Source: Kallotenue papyrolyticum (GTDB lineage: Bacteria; Chloroflexota; Chloroflexia; Chloroflexales; Kallotenuaceae). From it: 64,000 nt of DNA. The stretch covers positions 1,116,001-1,180,000 of the forward strand of contig NZ_JAGA01000003.1 of assembly GCF_000526415.1 (NCBI RefSeq), read 5' to 3'. The notes under the pieces were generated by a model, which had not been told where the DNA came from, made no database searches, and saw nothing but the letters and a program-made list of their open reading frames with translations. The position numbers and the translations under genes are program-made. Shown one piece after another: positions 27,593-36,200 of this stretch (position 1 is its first letter; each line of letters starts with the position of its first letter).

Positions 27593-27808
27593 ATGGTCGA
27601 GCAATTGATAGTCTCCATAATAACGTTGTTGCTGGGCATCGCGGTAGGTAAACTTCTCGGAATGGCGCTATCTCGGTGGATTATTATACCACTACTTGAA
27701 AAGACGCGGCGATCTCCTACCCCCTATGCCAGGTACATTCCGTCGCTCATGGCGATTGTCCTAGCTTTGCTCCTATGGGTAGTCTTGCTTATCACGCTTT
27801 GGACATGA
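27593..27808 (+). CDS. Small two-helix membrane protein, putative immunity
   Basis: A 71-residue protein: hydrophobic segment 1 (LIVSIITLLLGIAVGKLLGMAL), a basic loop (EKTRRSPTPYARY), and segment 2 (SLMAIVLALLLWVVLLITL). ATG 27593 follows GGAGG at eight bases, a good site, so it is likely expressed independently. Its place after a hydrophobic toxin-tip-like protein suggests immunity against a membrane-active toxin. Confidence 0.6.
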   Translation: MVEQLIVSIITLLLGIAVGKLLGMALSRWIIIPLLEKTRRSPTPYARYIPSLMAIVLALLLWVVLLITLWT

Positions 27809-27882
27809 TTACATCTGGGCCTATGATCACGCTGTGTGCTTTTTGACTGCTTTGTACGTTAATTTGTACGCCAAGTAAAGTC

Positions 27883-28785
27883 GTGCGTCGCCAGGAGTTC
27901 GACCCGTGGGGCAGTCTGCGCAGCGGCGGCATCAGCCAGACCGCGCTCAACGACACCGACCAGCGGCGTGACAGCACCGGTTTGTTGTACTATCATGCGC
28001 GCTATAACGATCCGGTGCTGGCGAGATTCATCTCCGCTGACTCCGTGGTGCCGGGTGCGCCGGATGGCTCGATGGATGGCGTGGCGTTGAAGCCGCTCAC
28101 GGTGGACTTCCACGAAACCGGCTTTGTGACGGGACTCAACGCCGAGAACAGCCAGGGCTTCTGGTTCCAGTTGACGCAGGCGCAACGACAGGAGGCGAAC
28201 GCGCCGTGGGGACCACAAAATCCGCAGGCCCTCAATCGCTATGCCTATGTCCAGAATAATCCCCTGCGGTATACCGATCCAAGTGGGCATAGTGTGTATC
28301 TTTCTCAAGCTCAAGCAGAGACGGTCGCGCAAATGATTGATGCCCTCATTACCCACTACAGAACAGGTGAGTCGCTTGCGAAGCTGTTGCATGCTATTGC
28401 TGGCGTTGCTGATGTCATAGATACACCTGTTGGCATATTTTTGCATCAATTGATCGAAGCTGCTGGTATGCTTAATGAAATGATCGTTACCGACCTAGAT
28501 AACCTGCGGAAGATGATCCGCGCCGCAAACACATCAGCGGACGGTGTAGCAATTGCAACACAAAAGGTGTCTGGTGAACTATTTGCCAGAGTAGCCGTCC
28601 TAGACCGCAGAACTGGCAATATGTTCCAAACACAATTGTCACTCCCGACCTACTATGGATACATCCCGTATGATTGGGAATTAGGTTTTGCTCATGGGAA
28701 TTGGAGGGAGGGTCATTGGTGGTTTGCTGGTGATGTTCCGTATCAACCTCCCCTCGCAGCACCTTGCTTCAACATGTGTGGTTAA
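27883..28785 (+). CDS. Orphan Rhs core-tip cassette 3
   Basis: The shortest left end of the open cassettes: core homology begins about 27879 (VVRRQEFDPWG) and runs to DPSGH at 28290, where Ser replaces the usual Thr. A few substitutions are unique to this copy (DTDQRRDS, HARYNDPV), as expected of an untranslated or relaxed copy. The 164-residue tip has helical hydrophobic stretches (AIAGVADVIDTPVGIFLHQLIEAAGML), then ADGVAIATQKVSGELFARVAV and a Trp-containing end (GHWWFAG), and finishes with CFNMCG. It is related in layout to the coreless tip just upstream. Confidence 0.8.
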   Translation: MRRQEFDPWGSLRSGGISQTALNDTDQRRDSTGLLYYHARYNDPVLARFISADSVVPGAPDGSMDGVALKPLTVDFHETGFVTGLNAENSQGFWFQLTQAQRQEANAPWGPQNPQALNRYAYVQNNPLRYTDPSGHSVYLSQAQAETVAQMIDALITHYRTGESLAKLLHAIAGVADVIDTPVGIFLHQLIEAAGMLNEMIVTDLDNLRKMIRAANTSADGVAIATQKVSGELFARVAVLDRRTGNMFQTQLSLPTYYGYIPYDWELGFAHGNWREGHWWFAGDVPYQPPLAAPCFNMCG

Positions 28786-28945
28786 TATCGTTTTGTCGCT
28801 ATAGGATAACAAGCATGTCTTCGAAGCAAGAGAGAGTAAACCATCCTCATAGAAGTATTATTTTCACTAATACACACCTAAATATCAATTATACAAACAA
28901 TATTTTCCATCAATTAAATGCATGAATAACAAGACGAGGCCAACA

Positions 28946-29236
28946 ATGTCTCAATTTTCGCACAATCTAATCAAGGTTATGGCAATTACCCTCGGTCAAA
29001 TAGGAATTTTTCTAAGTGGCAGCGCAAAGGATAGAGCCTTTCTAATCGTTTTAACCATGATAGTTATAACTTTTTTATATCATTATCTTCACACTAAAAT
29101 AAACAAAAACAGCACTACATTCAAGAAAATACCTGCCAGTAGTAGATACAGAGTAAACACAGTAGATATAATTTTGTTACTCATTGTAGTTTTTGATATT
29201 ATATATGTAGTTATAACCGAGATACAACGCCTTTAA
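28946..29236 (+). CDS. Small membrane protein, putative immunity for cassette 3
   Basis: A 96-residue protein with three hydrophobic helices (VMAITLGQIGIFLSG, FLIVLTMIVITFLYHYL, IILLLIVVFDIIYVVI) and a basic loop with Lys and Asn. I prefer ATG 28946, with GAGG eight bases upstream; ATG 28922 would add eight residues. It is strongly AT-rich. As a membrane protein following a tip with hydrophobic helices, it suggests that this toxin acts on the membrane. Confidence 0.6.
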   Translation: MSQFSHNLIKVMAITLGQIGIFLSGSAKDRAFLIVLTMIVITFLYHYLHTKINKNSTTFKKIPASSRYRVNTVDIILLLIVVFDIIYVVITEIQRL

Positions 29237-29365
29237 CAGAAGAGTTGATAGGTATAACGAAATTATTGATGAACCACGAACGCTTATCAATCCACGTTCA
29301 ATCAAACCAATAATCAACTCTTTTGGTATAGTTATGGTTTTGGATTACACTGGACAACACCTCAA

Positions 29366-29650
29366 TTGTTAGAGCAATTCAATGATGAACACGTTGATCC
29401 GCATCTTATTGCTGCATTTCGACATGGAGCGCCGGGAGTTCGAATGTGGGCAGCTTTTATGTTAGGGCGTAGCCGTAACAAACAAGCTATCCCTGACCTG
29501 ATCAAGTGCTTATATGGCGACGAGGAATATGTCCGGGTCAACTCGATTATTGCTTTAGGGATGATAGAAGATCCGACTACTAAAAAGTACATACAGAAGT
29601 TTCGTGACGATCCATCTGCGATATTCGACATGCTGTTGAAGTGGCGCTAG
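29366..29650 (+). CDS. HEAT-repeat-like small protein, possibly truncated
   Basis: A 94-codon frame with two HEAT-like helical pairs (VRMWAAFMLGRSRNKQAIPDLIKCL, then VRVNSIIALGMIEDPTTKKYI). The frame is open upstream to 29273 and reads sensibly (LFWYSYGFGLHWTTPQ) but contains no ATG; TTG 29366 is the first possible start. I read this as an immunity-type gene that lost its 5' end, or one that uses an odd start. No tip directly precedes it. Confidence 0.5.
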   Translation: MLEQFNDEHVDPHLIAAFRHGAPGVRMWAAFMLGRSRNKQAIPDLIKCLYGDEEYVRVNSIIALGMIEDPTTKKYIQKFRDDPSAIFDMLLKWR

Positions 29651-29834
29651 CCAGAATGCAAGACTTCGGGAGTTGATAATACGGGTCAATTTATTTTCAA
29701 CAGAATCGTAGTTCGCACTAAGTACTGCTATCAATAAATAATTTATAGGGCTGTACCTCTTGAATTGACCTCAATTACATCTCAGCATGTGAAAACTAAC
29801 AGTATCATGATTTACAGTAGCCAATAAATATAGC

Positions 29835-30221
29835 TACATCACCCATGCGGAAACTGGCCTCACGGCGATGCCTACGCCGTCCTACCAGCTGGCGACCTAT
29901 GACCACAGCTACAGCTACGGATCGAACGGCAACGGGACCGGCGCGGGACCGCACCAGGCCCGGACAGTTGGTGGCCAGAGCTACAGCTACGACGCGAACG
30001 GCAACCTCGTGAGCGGCGGCGGGCGGACGTACACCTGGCAGGCGGACAACCTGCCGGCCAGCATCAGCAGCGGCGGTGCGACCGAGACCTACACCTACGA
30101 CGCGGACGGCGAACGCCTCACGCGCACGGCCGGCGGCGTGACCACGGTCTATGTCGGCGGCCTGTACGAAGAAGACCTGCAGACCGGCGTCACGCGCACG
30201 CTGTACCCGTTCAACGGCTAG
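29835..30221 (+). pseudogene. Cassette 4, left part of orphan core, ended by amber codon
   Basis: Core-like sequence resumes at about 29835, with clear identity to the main gene from YDHSYSYGSNGNG onward. Compared with the main copy, about 15 codons of one YD unit are missing between YDHSY and SYGSNG. The frame is open to FNG and is then stopped by TAG at 30219-30221, where every other copy has CAG (Gln of NGQIIAQ). The same frame continues without shift into the rest of the core, so this is a single nonsense substitution. The 5' part has no binding site. Confidence 0.75.
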
Positions 30222-30287
30222 ATCATCGCGCAGCGCAGTAGCGACGCCAGCGGCCTGATCTCCCTCCACGGCGACCATCTCGGCAGC

Positions 30288-31619
30288 GTGAGTCTGGCGA
30301 CGAACGCGAGCGGGGGCGTCGTGCGTCGCCAGGAGTTCGATCCGTGGGGCGCGATCCGTAGCGGCGGCATCAGCCAGACGAGCTTGAACGACACCGGGCA
30401 GCGGCGCGATGGCACGGGCGTGCTGTATTATCATGCGCGGTATTATGATCCGGTGCTAGCGCGGTTCATCTCGGCGGATACGATCGCGCCTGGCTCCGGC
30501 GCGCTCACGCTCTGGCCGAGTGATGCCACGGCTGTGCCGCTGTTTGCCCAGGCGAACGCACCGGGACCGCAGAACCCGCAGGAACTGAACCGCTACGCGT
30601 ACGTTAACAACAATCCTGTCCGGCATACCGACCCGACCGGGCACTGGCTGGAAAGTGCGCTCGACGTGGCAGCGATCAGCTACGACCTCTACGACATCAG
30701 CCAGAACGGCCTGACGTGGACAAGCGGGCTGGCACTAGCTGCCGACGTGGTCAGCCTCGCCTTACCCGTCGTGGCCGGTGGTGGCATGGCCGTGCGTGCT
30801 GTTGCCCATGCCGATGACGTAGCGAAGGTCGTCACGAAGAGTGACAAAGCGGCGGATGCCGCCAAAGTCATCGCCAAGACCGGCTGTAGCTTCAGCGCCG
30901 ATACGCCCGTGGCAACCATCGAGGGAGCCGTACCGATTGGCGCGATCGAGGTCGGGGAGCAGGTACTGGCGTATGACGAGGCGACGGGCACGACCGGCAG
31001 TTACACCGTCACCGCTGTGCTGGTCCATGCCGATCCCGTCATAACCTACCTGACGATTGCCGGCGAGGAAGTTGCGACGACACCGGAGCACCCCTTCTAC
31101 CCGCGGGAGCGGACCTGGGTCGAAGCTGGAAGCTTGTGGGTTGGCGCACAGGTGCGGCGGGCGGACGGGAGCTACGGCGTGGTGCAGGCGATCCGCGTTG
31201 AGGCACGCCCGCACATCATGTACAATCTGACCGTTGCAACCGCACACACCTTCTTCGTTGGCGACCAGCAGTGGCTGGTGCATAATTCGTGCGGTAAGCC
31301 GATTGTTGTTGAGCACCCATCAAAACGTGCAGCTCGTCGAGCGGCTGAGCGGGAAGCAGGTATGGGTAAGCATGGTAGTCGTGAAGTACTAGAGCCTGAG
31401 GAGTTTAACCCTGGATCTCGTCCTCCATCTGGGGATCCTGGCAAACGACAACGAGTCCGAAGTCCTGAAACCGGTCGTATTGTACACCACGATCCTTGGG
31501 GGCATAAATGGCCTGACGGATCAACTATCCCCCCACATTATGGAGTGGACTATCCAAGAAGTCGGCCAACCACCCATCATACTTATCCATCGAAACACGA
31601 TCCCCGGAAAAACAGGTAA
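30288..31619 (+). CDS. Orphan Rhs core-Hint-tip cassette 4
   Basis: The core continues in frame after the amber codon (GTG 30288 is the first usable codon) to DPTGH at 30644. It uses the alternative short linker before the junction (PGSGALTLWPSDATA). A 324-residue C-terminal region follows: an Ala-rich pre-toxin stretch; a complete Hint domain (30885-31292) starting at the Cys of GCSFSADTPV, with GEQVLAYDE, TTPEHPFY and the terminal WLVHNSC; and a basic, His-rich end module (SKRAARRAAERE, HHDPWGHKWPDG, TTHHTYPSKHD). Hint domains in polymorphic toxins self-cleave to release the tip. The His/Asp-rich end suggests a metal-dependent nuclease, not assigned further. Confidence 0.85.
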   Translation: MSLATNASGGVVRRQEFDPWGAIRSGGISQTSLNDTGQRRDGTGVLYYHARYYDPVLARFISADTIAPGSGALTLWPSDATAVPLFAQANAPGPQNPQELNRYAYVNNNPVRHTDPTGHWLESALDVAAISYDLYDISQNGLTWTSGLALAADVVSLALPVVAGGGMAVRAVAHADDVAKVVTKSDKAADAAKVIAKTGCSFSADTPVATIEGAVPIGAIEVGEQVLAYDEATGTTGSYTVTAVLVHADPVITYLTIAGEEVATTPEHPFYPRERTWVEAGSLWVGAQVRRADGSYGVVQAIRVEARPHIMYNLTVATAHTFFVGDQQWLVHNSCGKPIVVEHPSKRAARRAAEREAGMGKHGSREVLEPEEFNPGSRPPSGDPGKRQRVRSPETGRIVHHDPWGHKWPDGSTIPPHYGVDYPRSRPTTHHTYPSKHDPRKNR

Positions 31620-31623
31620 AACC

Positions 31624-32316
31624 ATGTTAGTGTGTGGACAAGAAGAACCAATCCAAGTAAATGAACAAGTGTATGCTCTTACGGAAGAAACCGGAGAGAT
31701 TAGTCTCAGCCGTATTCAAAACACGTGCATCAATCGATACAGTTTTGTGTGGCTTGGAGAATCAAGTGAGGCAGTAAATGCTTTTTTACGACTCCTCCAA
31801 TCAATTCGCAACTCTATGTCGCTCAATGCCACATGGTTCTTAGTATGGCTAAAAGATCTTGAAGGCAACAACCGTATAAGATCGCTCTGGGTACGCTCAA
31901 AAAGACACAAGGAAGGGTGGTCAATTTACGAGAGTGATGATCTGTATATTGCTAGCAAGCAAGTGGATAATGGTGAACCGCAACCATTCGACCCACTATA
32001 CTATGACTGGCGCGATGGAAATCTTTTACTAATCTTCGGAAATACTCCTCCTACCCATGAATTAGTTAACGGCCCTCCAAGCTATTCTATTAGATTAATG
32101 GCCCAACAAAAACGATTTGTGCCGAGTCAGCAATTTCTGAATTGGCTTGCCGAGAATCAACTATCTGTGGGGTATGAAGAAAGAGATGTCGTGGGTCATA
32201 TGGCGTTTATTATCGTTGGTACACATCGCCTCCCGATAGATAATTTAAGAAAGCAAGGTGTAATTCATGATGTTAAGACAGGCACCGAAGCTAGCCTCGT
32301 GTGGACAAATTTTTAA
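31624..32316 (+). CDS. Putative immunity protein for cassette 4
   Basis: A 230-residue protein starting at ATG 31624, four bases after the tip's stop codon, with AGGTAAAA upstream. Mixed alpha/beta, rich in Trp and Asp (FVWLGESSEAVNAFLRLLQSI, LIFGNTPPTH). The frame is open further upstream inside the tip gene, but that part is a shadow of the tip. I do not recognise the family. Its close spacing identifies it as the partner of the Hint-bearing tip. Confidence 0.7.
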   Translation: MLVCGQEEPIQVNEQVYALTEETGEISLSRIQNTCINRYSFVWLGESSEAVNAFLRLLQSIRNSMSLNATWFLVWLKDLEGNNRIRSLWVRSKRHKEGWSIYESDDLYIASKQVDNGEPQPFDPLYYDWRDGNLLLIFGNTPPTHELVNGPPSYSIRLMAQQKRFVPSQQFLNWLAENQLSVGYEERDVVGHMAFIIVGTHRLPIDNLRKQGVIHDVKTGTEASLVWTNF

Positions 32317-32475
32317 GGAAACATAGAATAATGTGGTCTTGTCCATATTGCTGCCAGAGGACTTGATCAAACCTTGTCGGTGATATAAAAATTTTCGCGA
32401 TAAAAGATGACGGCACAGATTTTAATAAATGAAGCACTTTTAAAAAAGGATTTATCACCCTAACAAGGTGTTACT

Positions 32476-32898
32476 ATGTACACATCTATACAACAGTTAA
32501 TAGATGAAATTTCGAAAAATTTGGACGCCGAACCGCCGGCTACGGAAGATATGATCCGTGAAGCCGAAAGTCTGGCAGGGTATTCTTTTCCAGAAGATTA
32601 TAAGTCATTTTTAATGTGGTCTAATGGGAGTGAAGGCCAGGTTGGAGGAAGATATGTATCTCTTTGGAATGTTGGGCGACTTAGAGAACTTAATGACGGA
32701 TATGGTATTAATCTGTATTTGCCGGGAGTTCTCGCAATAGGCACGGACGGTGGAGGACAGGGCTATGCTCTAGATTTTCGTAGTTCTGCCACAAGCCCTG
32801 CTTTTATTCAAGTGCCTTTAGGCGACTTGAACTTCGACTCTATTACTATCTTAGAAGATTCATTTTTCGAGGGAATGCGTCGAGCTCTGATGAAATAG
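32476..32898 (+). CDS. SMI1/KNR4 (SUKH) family immunity protein
   Basis: A 140-residue SUKH-superfamily protein, the most common immunity fold in polymorphic toxin loci. The signature is ATEDMIREAESLAGYSFPEDYKSFL, then MWSNGSEG, LWNVGRLRELN, and LAIGTDGGGQGYALDF near the C-terminus. AAGGTG precedes ATG 32476. It is separate from the immunity gene of cassette 4 and has no tip directly before it, so it is either an additional (orphan) immunity gene or the remnant of a lost cassette. Confidence 0.85.
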   Translation: MYTSIQQLIDEISKNLDAEPPATEDMIREAESLAGYSFPEDYKSFLMWSNGSEGQVGGRYVSLWNVGRLRELNDGYGINLYLPGVLAIGTDGGGQGYALDFRSSATSPAFIQVPLGDLNFDSITILEDSFFEGMRRALMK

Positions 32899-32935
32899 AA
32901 CGTTTTTTGAAATTCTTAGCCGCAATGCGGCGCAG

Positions 32936-33207
32936 GGCGGCAAACGAGCGCCTGTTCCAGCCTGGGCGTCTGCTACGCCAGCAATGCCAGCTACACCGCC
33001 CTCGATCAACCGATCCAGCTCACGTTCGGCAACGGGCTGCTCCAGCGCTGGGACTACACCAGCCCCATGCAGCGCGTGCAGCAGATCCGCGTCGGGCCGA
33101 GCAGCAACCCGGGGCTGCACTTCAACCGCTCCTACACCTATGAGTCAAACGGCAACGTCCGAACCCTGCGCGACAACACCCTGCCGCAAACCCAGAACTT
33201 CAGCTAG
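32936..33207 (+). pseudogene. Cassette 5, left part of orphan core, ended by amber codon
   Basis: The longest orphan core: homology begins at 32936 (RQTSACSSLGV) and for about 225 bases is nearly identical to the main gene at 20222-20450, including the synonymous codons. It then switches to a diverged YD unit (TLRDNTLPQTQNFS) and hits TAG at 33205-33207, where the main copy has the Tyr codon of FRYDHRDR. The frame continues unshifted beyond. Only a nonsense change separates this part from the downstream open frame. Confidence 0.75.
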
Positions 33208-33315
33208 GACCATCGCAGCCGGCTCACGCGCGCCTGGACGAGCGAAAGCACGACGAACGCCTATGATCACAGCTACAGCTACGATGCGATCGGCAACCTC
33301 ACCAGCAAAGCGGGC

Positions 33316-34650
33316 GTGAGCTACAGCTACGGATCGAACGGCAACGGCACGGGCGCGGGACCGCATCAGGCGCGGACGGTGGGCGGGCAGAGCTACAGCT
33401 ACGACGCGAACGGCAACCTCGTGAGCGGCGGCGGGCGAACGTACACCTGGCAGGCCGACAATCTGCCGGCGAGCATCACCAGCGGCGGCGCGACCGAGAC
33501 CTACACCTACGACGCGGACGGCGAACGCCTCACGCGCACGGCCGGCGGCGTGACGACGGTCTATGTCGGCGGCCTGTACGAAGAAGATCTGCAGACCGGC
33601 GTCACGCGCTCGCTCTACCAGTTCAACGGGCAGATCGTCGCGCAGCGCAGCAGTGACGCGAGCGGGCTGATCTACCTCCACGGCGACCATCTCGGCAGCG
33701 TGAGTCTGGCAACAAACGCGAGTGGCGGGGTCGTGAGTCGCCAGGAGTTCGATCCGTGGGGCAGCCTGCGCAGCGGCAGCATCAGCCAGACGGCGCTCAA
33801 CGACACCGGGCAGCGGCGCGATGGCACGGGCGTGCTGTATTATCATGCGCGGTATTATGATCCCGTGCTGGCGCGGTTCATCTCCGCTGACTCCGTGGTG
33901 CCGGGTGCGCCGGACGGCTCGATGGACGGTGTGGCGCTGAAGCCGCTGACGGTGGACTTCCACGAGACCGGCTTCGTCAATGGACTCAACGCGGAGCACG
34001 GCCAGGGCTTCTGGTTCCAGTTGACGCAGGCGCAACGGCAGGAGGCGAACGCGCCGTGGGGACCACAAAATCCGCAGGCGCTCAATCGCTATGCCTATGT
34101 CCAGAATAATCCGTTGCGGTATACTGATCCGACAGGACATGTTGCGTGGTGGGTCATCGGTGGCATCGGTGGTGCAGCTGTTGGCTTCGCTACGTATGCA
34201 CTGACACATCGCGGGGATTTTAACTGGAAGCATGCGGCACTCTATGCTGCGGGAGGAGCAGTTGTCGGTGCCACTCTCGGTGCGGGAGCGCATGCCGCAG
34301 CAGGATTCATTGCGAGAGCTGGTGCTGTAGGAGCGGCAGGGGCAACAGCAACAGCTGCGCAGAATGTAGTAAAGTTTGACTGGAAACGAGTCGATCATAT
34401 TTTCCGTAATGCACCTGGACATGTAAATCCCTCAAGCGCTGCCTCGCAGGCGAGGTTCGCTCGCCTCTTTGAAGAGGTAGCATCGAACCCAAATAACTTG
34501 AGGAGTAATTTTCCACTACCACAAGGCGCTGTTCGAGCTGGAATCCAAGTGTATACTCAAGTCTTTCGGAATGGAGAACAGATTTGGGTATATGTACGAA
34601 ATGGGATAATCCAGGATGCAGGTGTTAACCCTCCCGGAGCTTGGCGATGA
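33316..34650 (+). CDS. Orphan Rhs core-tip cassette 5 (CdiA-CT-like RNase tip)
   Basis: This open frame carries the rest of the core after the amber codon at 33205 (GTG 33316, no binding site) up to DPTGH at 34140. The 169-residue tip begins with a Gly/Ala-rich hydrophobic stretch (IGGIGGAAVGFATYAL), then FDWKRVDHIFRNAPGHV, QARFARLFEEV and the ending NGEQIWVYVRNGIIQDAGVN. The pattern His-Ile-Phe, GH and final G-x-Q-x-W-V-x-V-R-N-G-x-I-x-D-x-G-V-N is one I associate with contact-dependent-inhibition-type RNase tips of the BECR class, so I call it a probable RNase. Its stop codon overlaps the immunity start (ATGA). Confidence 0.82.
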   Translation: MSYSYGSNGNGTGAGPHQARTVGGQSYSYDANGNLVSGGGRTYTWQADNLPASITSGGATETYTYDADGERLTRTAGGVTTVYVGGLYEEDLQTGVTRSLYQFNGQIVAQRSSDASGLIYLHGDHLGSVSLATNASGGVVSRQEFDPWGSLRSGSISQTALNDTGQRRDGTGVLYYHARYYDPVLARFISADSVVPGAPDGSMDGVALKPLTVDFHETGFVNGLNAEHGQGFWFQLTQAQRQEANAPWGPQNPQALNRYAYVQNNPLRYTDPTGHVAWWVIGGIGGAAVGFATYALTHRGDFNWKHAALYAAGGAVVGATLGAGAHAAAGFIARAGAVGAAGATATAAQNVVKFDWKRVDHIFRNAPGHVNPSSAASQARFARLFEEVASNPNNLRSNFPLPQGAVRAGIQVYTQVFRNGEQIWVYVRNGIIQDAGVNPPGAWR

Positions 34651-35162
34651 GCTTTAAAGAAGATGCAGCGTCTTTCGATGCTAGAGATCAGCCTGTGGAA
34701 GCTGCTCAAGCCTATGAAATGGCGATTGCGAGTTCTGAGGCTGATCTCGATACCTACATTAATCTCGCAGTGCTTTACTTCGTTTGTAATGATGGGGGAT
34801 ATGCAGCTCATCATAAGCTCTCCCAATCCTTTCTAAGCGTAGCTTGGGATAGGGCATTTGAGCTCCTTGATGAGGCGGAATTGCGGTTTGGAGAGCACCC
34901 CGAAACGTCTTTCTGGAAACTGTACTTCAGCTTCGTGCTGCTTGGAGCAGATCCGTCATTCAATGCCTGCGAGCAGTTAACGCACGGAAGTAGGACACTA
35001 GTACCCTATTTCCATCTCTTCTCTTCCCCTGAAGGGGAGCGCTACCGACAACCGGCAGAAAAACTCTTGCAGCTCGTGAGTGCGGGTGCAACCGCTAAGG
35101 AGAGATATATCAAATCAGTGCTCGAGTCGACATTTCGCCGTCGAAACCAAGCCCAACACTGA
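34647..35162 (+). CDS. Putative immunity protein for cassette 5
   Basis: A 171-residue helical protein, translationally coupled to the tip by an ATGA overlap at 34647-34650. The N-terminal part reads as one tetratricopeptide-like pair (DQPVEAAQAYEMAIASSEADLDTYINLAVLYF); the rest is acidic helices with conserved-looking Trp and Phe. Family not recognised. The overlap shows that tip and immunity gene are an inherited unit even though the orphan core lacks a start. Confidence 0.75.
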   Translation: MSFKEDAASFDARDQPVEAAQAYEMAIASSEADLDTYINLAVLYFVCNDGGYAAHHKLSQSFLSVAWDRAFELLDEAELRFGEHPETSFWKLYFSFVLLGADPSFNACEQLTHGSRTLVPYFHLFSSPEGERYRQPAEKLLQLVSAGATAKERYIKSVLESTFRRRNQAQH

Positions 35163-36191
35163 TTGGTTGCTCGGCCAGTTGGCACAACCCCATCCCTGTA
35201 CCCGTTTAACGGCCAGATCATCGCGCAGCGCAGCAGCGACGCGACGGGGCTGATCTCCCTCCACGGCGACCACCTCGGCAGCGTGAGTCTGGCAACAAAC
35301 GCGAGCGGCGCGGTGGTGTGTCGCCAGGACTTCGATCCGTGGGGCAGCATTCGGAGCGGCGGCATCAGCCAGACCACGCTCAATTACACCGGGCAGCGGC
35401 GGGATGGCACGGGCTTGCTCTACTACCACGCGCGGTATTATGATCCGGTGCTAGGGCGGTTCATAAGTGCCGATACGATCGTGCCTGGTTCCGGCGCGCT
35501 CACGCTCTGGCCGAGTGATGCCACGGCTGCACCGCTGTTTGGGCAGCAGAACGCGCCGGGGCCGCAGAACCCGCAGGAACTCAACCGGTACTCCTACGTT
35601 AACAATAATCCCATCCGCCATACCGATCCGACAGGACATTGCACGGCTGCGGTCATCGATTGTCCTATTATTGGGCCTGGGTTGGTTGGTACAGCCATCT
35701 GCGGGCCAGGCTGTGGGTTGATCGCAGCGGGCGGGGCGTTAGTTGGCGTCGTCGTTATATACGGCGCGACTTCTGAGTCCGCACCCCTCACCGCTGCCGA
35801 CACCGTAGGGTCGTCCGGTGAGTTTGCAGGAGTCTATACACTTAGTGATGGATCTGCTCAAAAGAAGAGGGGTCCAAAGCCCAAAGGAACTGGACCTCAT
35901 AATGAAAAAGTTGAGGAGAGAATTAAGGATTTGAAGGGGGAGCTGGGGAAAGACTGGGAGCATACTCATGGTGGCACAAAGAAGGAGGAATATATTGAGA
36001 CTCCGGGAGGAACAAAAAATGCACGGAGGCCGGACATAACATACAAAAATAAGAAGACGGGCGAAGTTCATCGAGAAAATGTAGGAAAAACCTACAAGGA
36101 TGGCCGACCTGTAAAGCGTGAGACCGACGCTCTAAATGATATCGAACGTGCAACAGGGAAGAGGCCCAAGTTTACCCCTTACGACCGATAA
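35163..36191 (+). CDS. Orphan Rhs core-tip cassette 6 (nuclease-like tip)
   Basis: Core homology begins near 35198 (LYPFNGQIIAQ), and the frame is open back to the preceding immunity stop; TTG 35163 is the first possible codon. It shares the short linker (PGSGALTLWPSDATA) with cassette 4 and ends at DPTGH (35639). The 183-residue tip has a Cys/Gly-rich hydrophobic start, then a basic region (KKRGPKPKGTGPHNEKVEER). A module RRPDITYKNKKTGEVHRENVG, PVKRETDALNDIERATG and KFTPYD follows. The R-P-D-[IV] followed by a Glu-containing strand and R-E-x-x-A-L-x-D-I helix resembles restriction-endonuclease-fold toxin tips; DNase activity is inferred. Confidence 0.8.
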   Translation: MVARPVGTTPSLYPFNGQIIAQRSSDATGLISLHGDHLGSVSLATNASGAVVCRQDFDPWGSIRSGGISQTTLNYTGQRRDGTGLLYYHARYYDPVLGRFISADTIVPGSGALTLWPSDATAAPLFGQQNAPGPQNPQELNRYSYVNNNPIRHTDPTGHCTAAVIDCPIIGPGLVGTAICGPGCGLIAAGGALVGVVVIYGATSESAPLTAADTVGSSGEFAGVYTLSDGSAQKKRGPKPKGTGPHNEKVEERIKDLKGELGKDWEHTHGGTKKEEYIETPGGTKNARRPDITYKNKKTGEVHRENVGKTYKDGRPVKRETDALNDIERATGKRPKFTPYDR

Positions 36192-36200
36192 GGAGATAGT

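Noticed and set aside
29240..29322. 10-base inverted repeat AAGAGTTGAT/ATCAACTCTT as a terminator
   Set aside because: The arms are about 60 bases apart with no T-run after the second arm; probably chance in AT-rich DNA.
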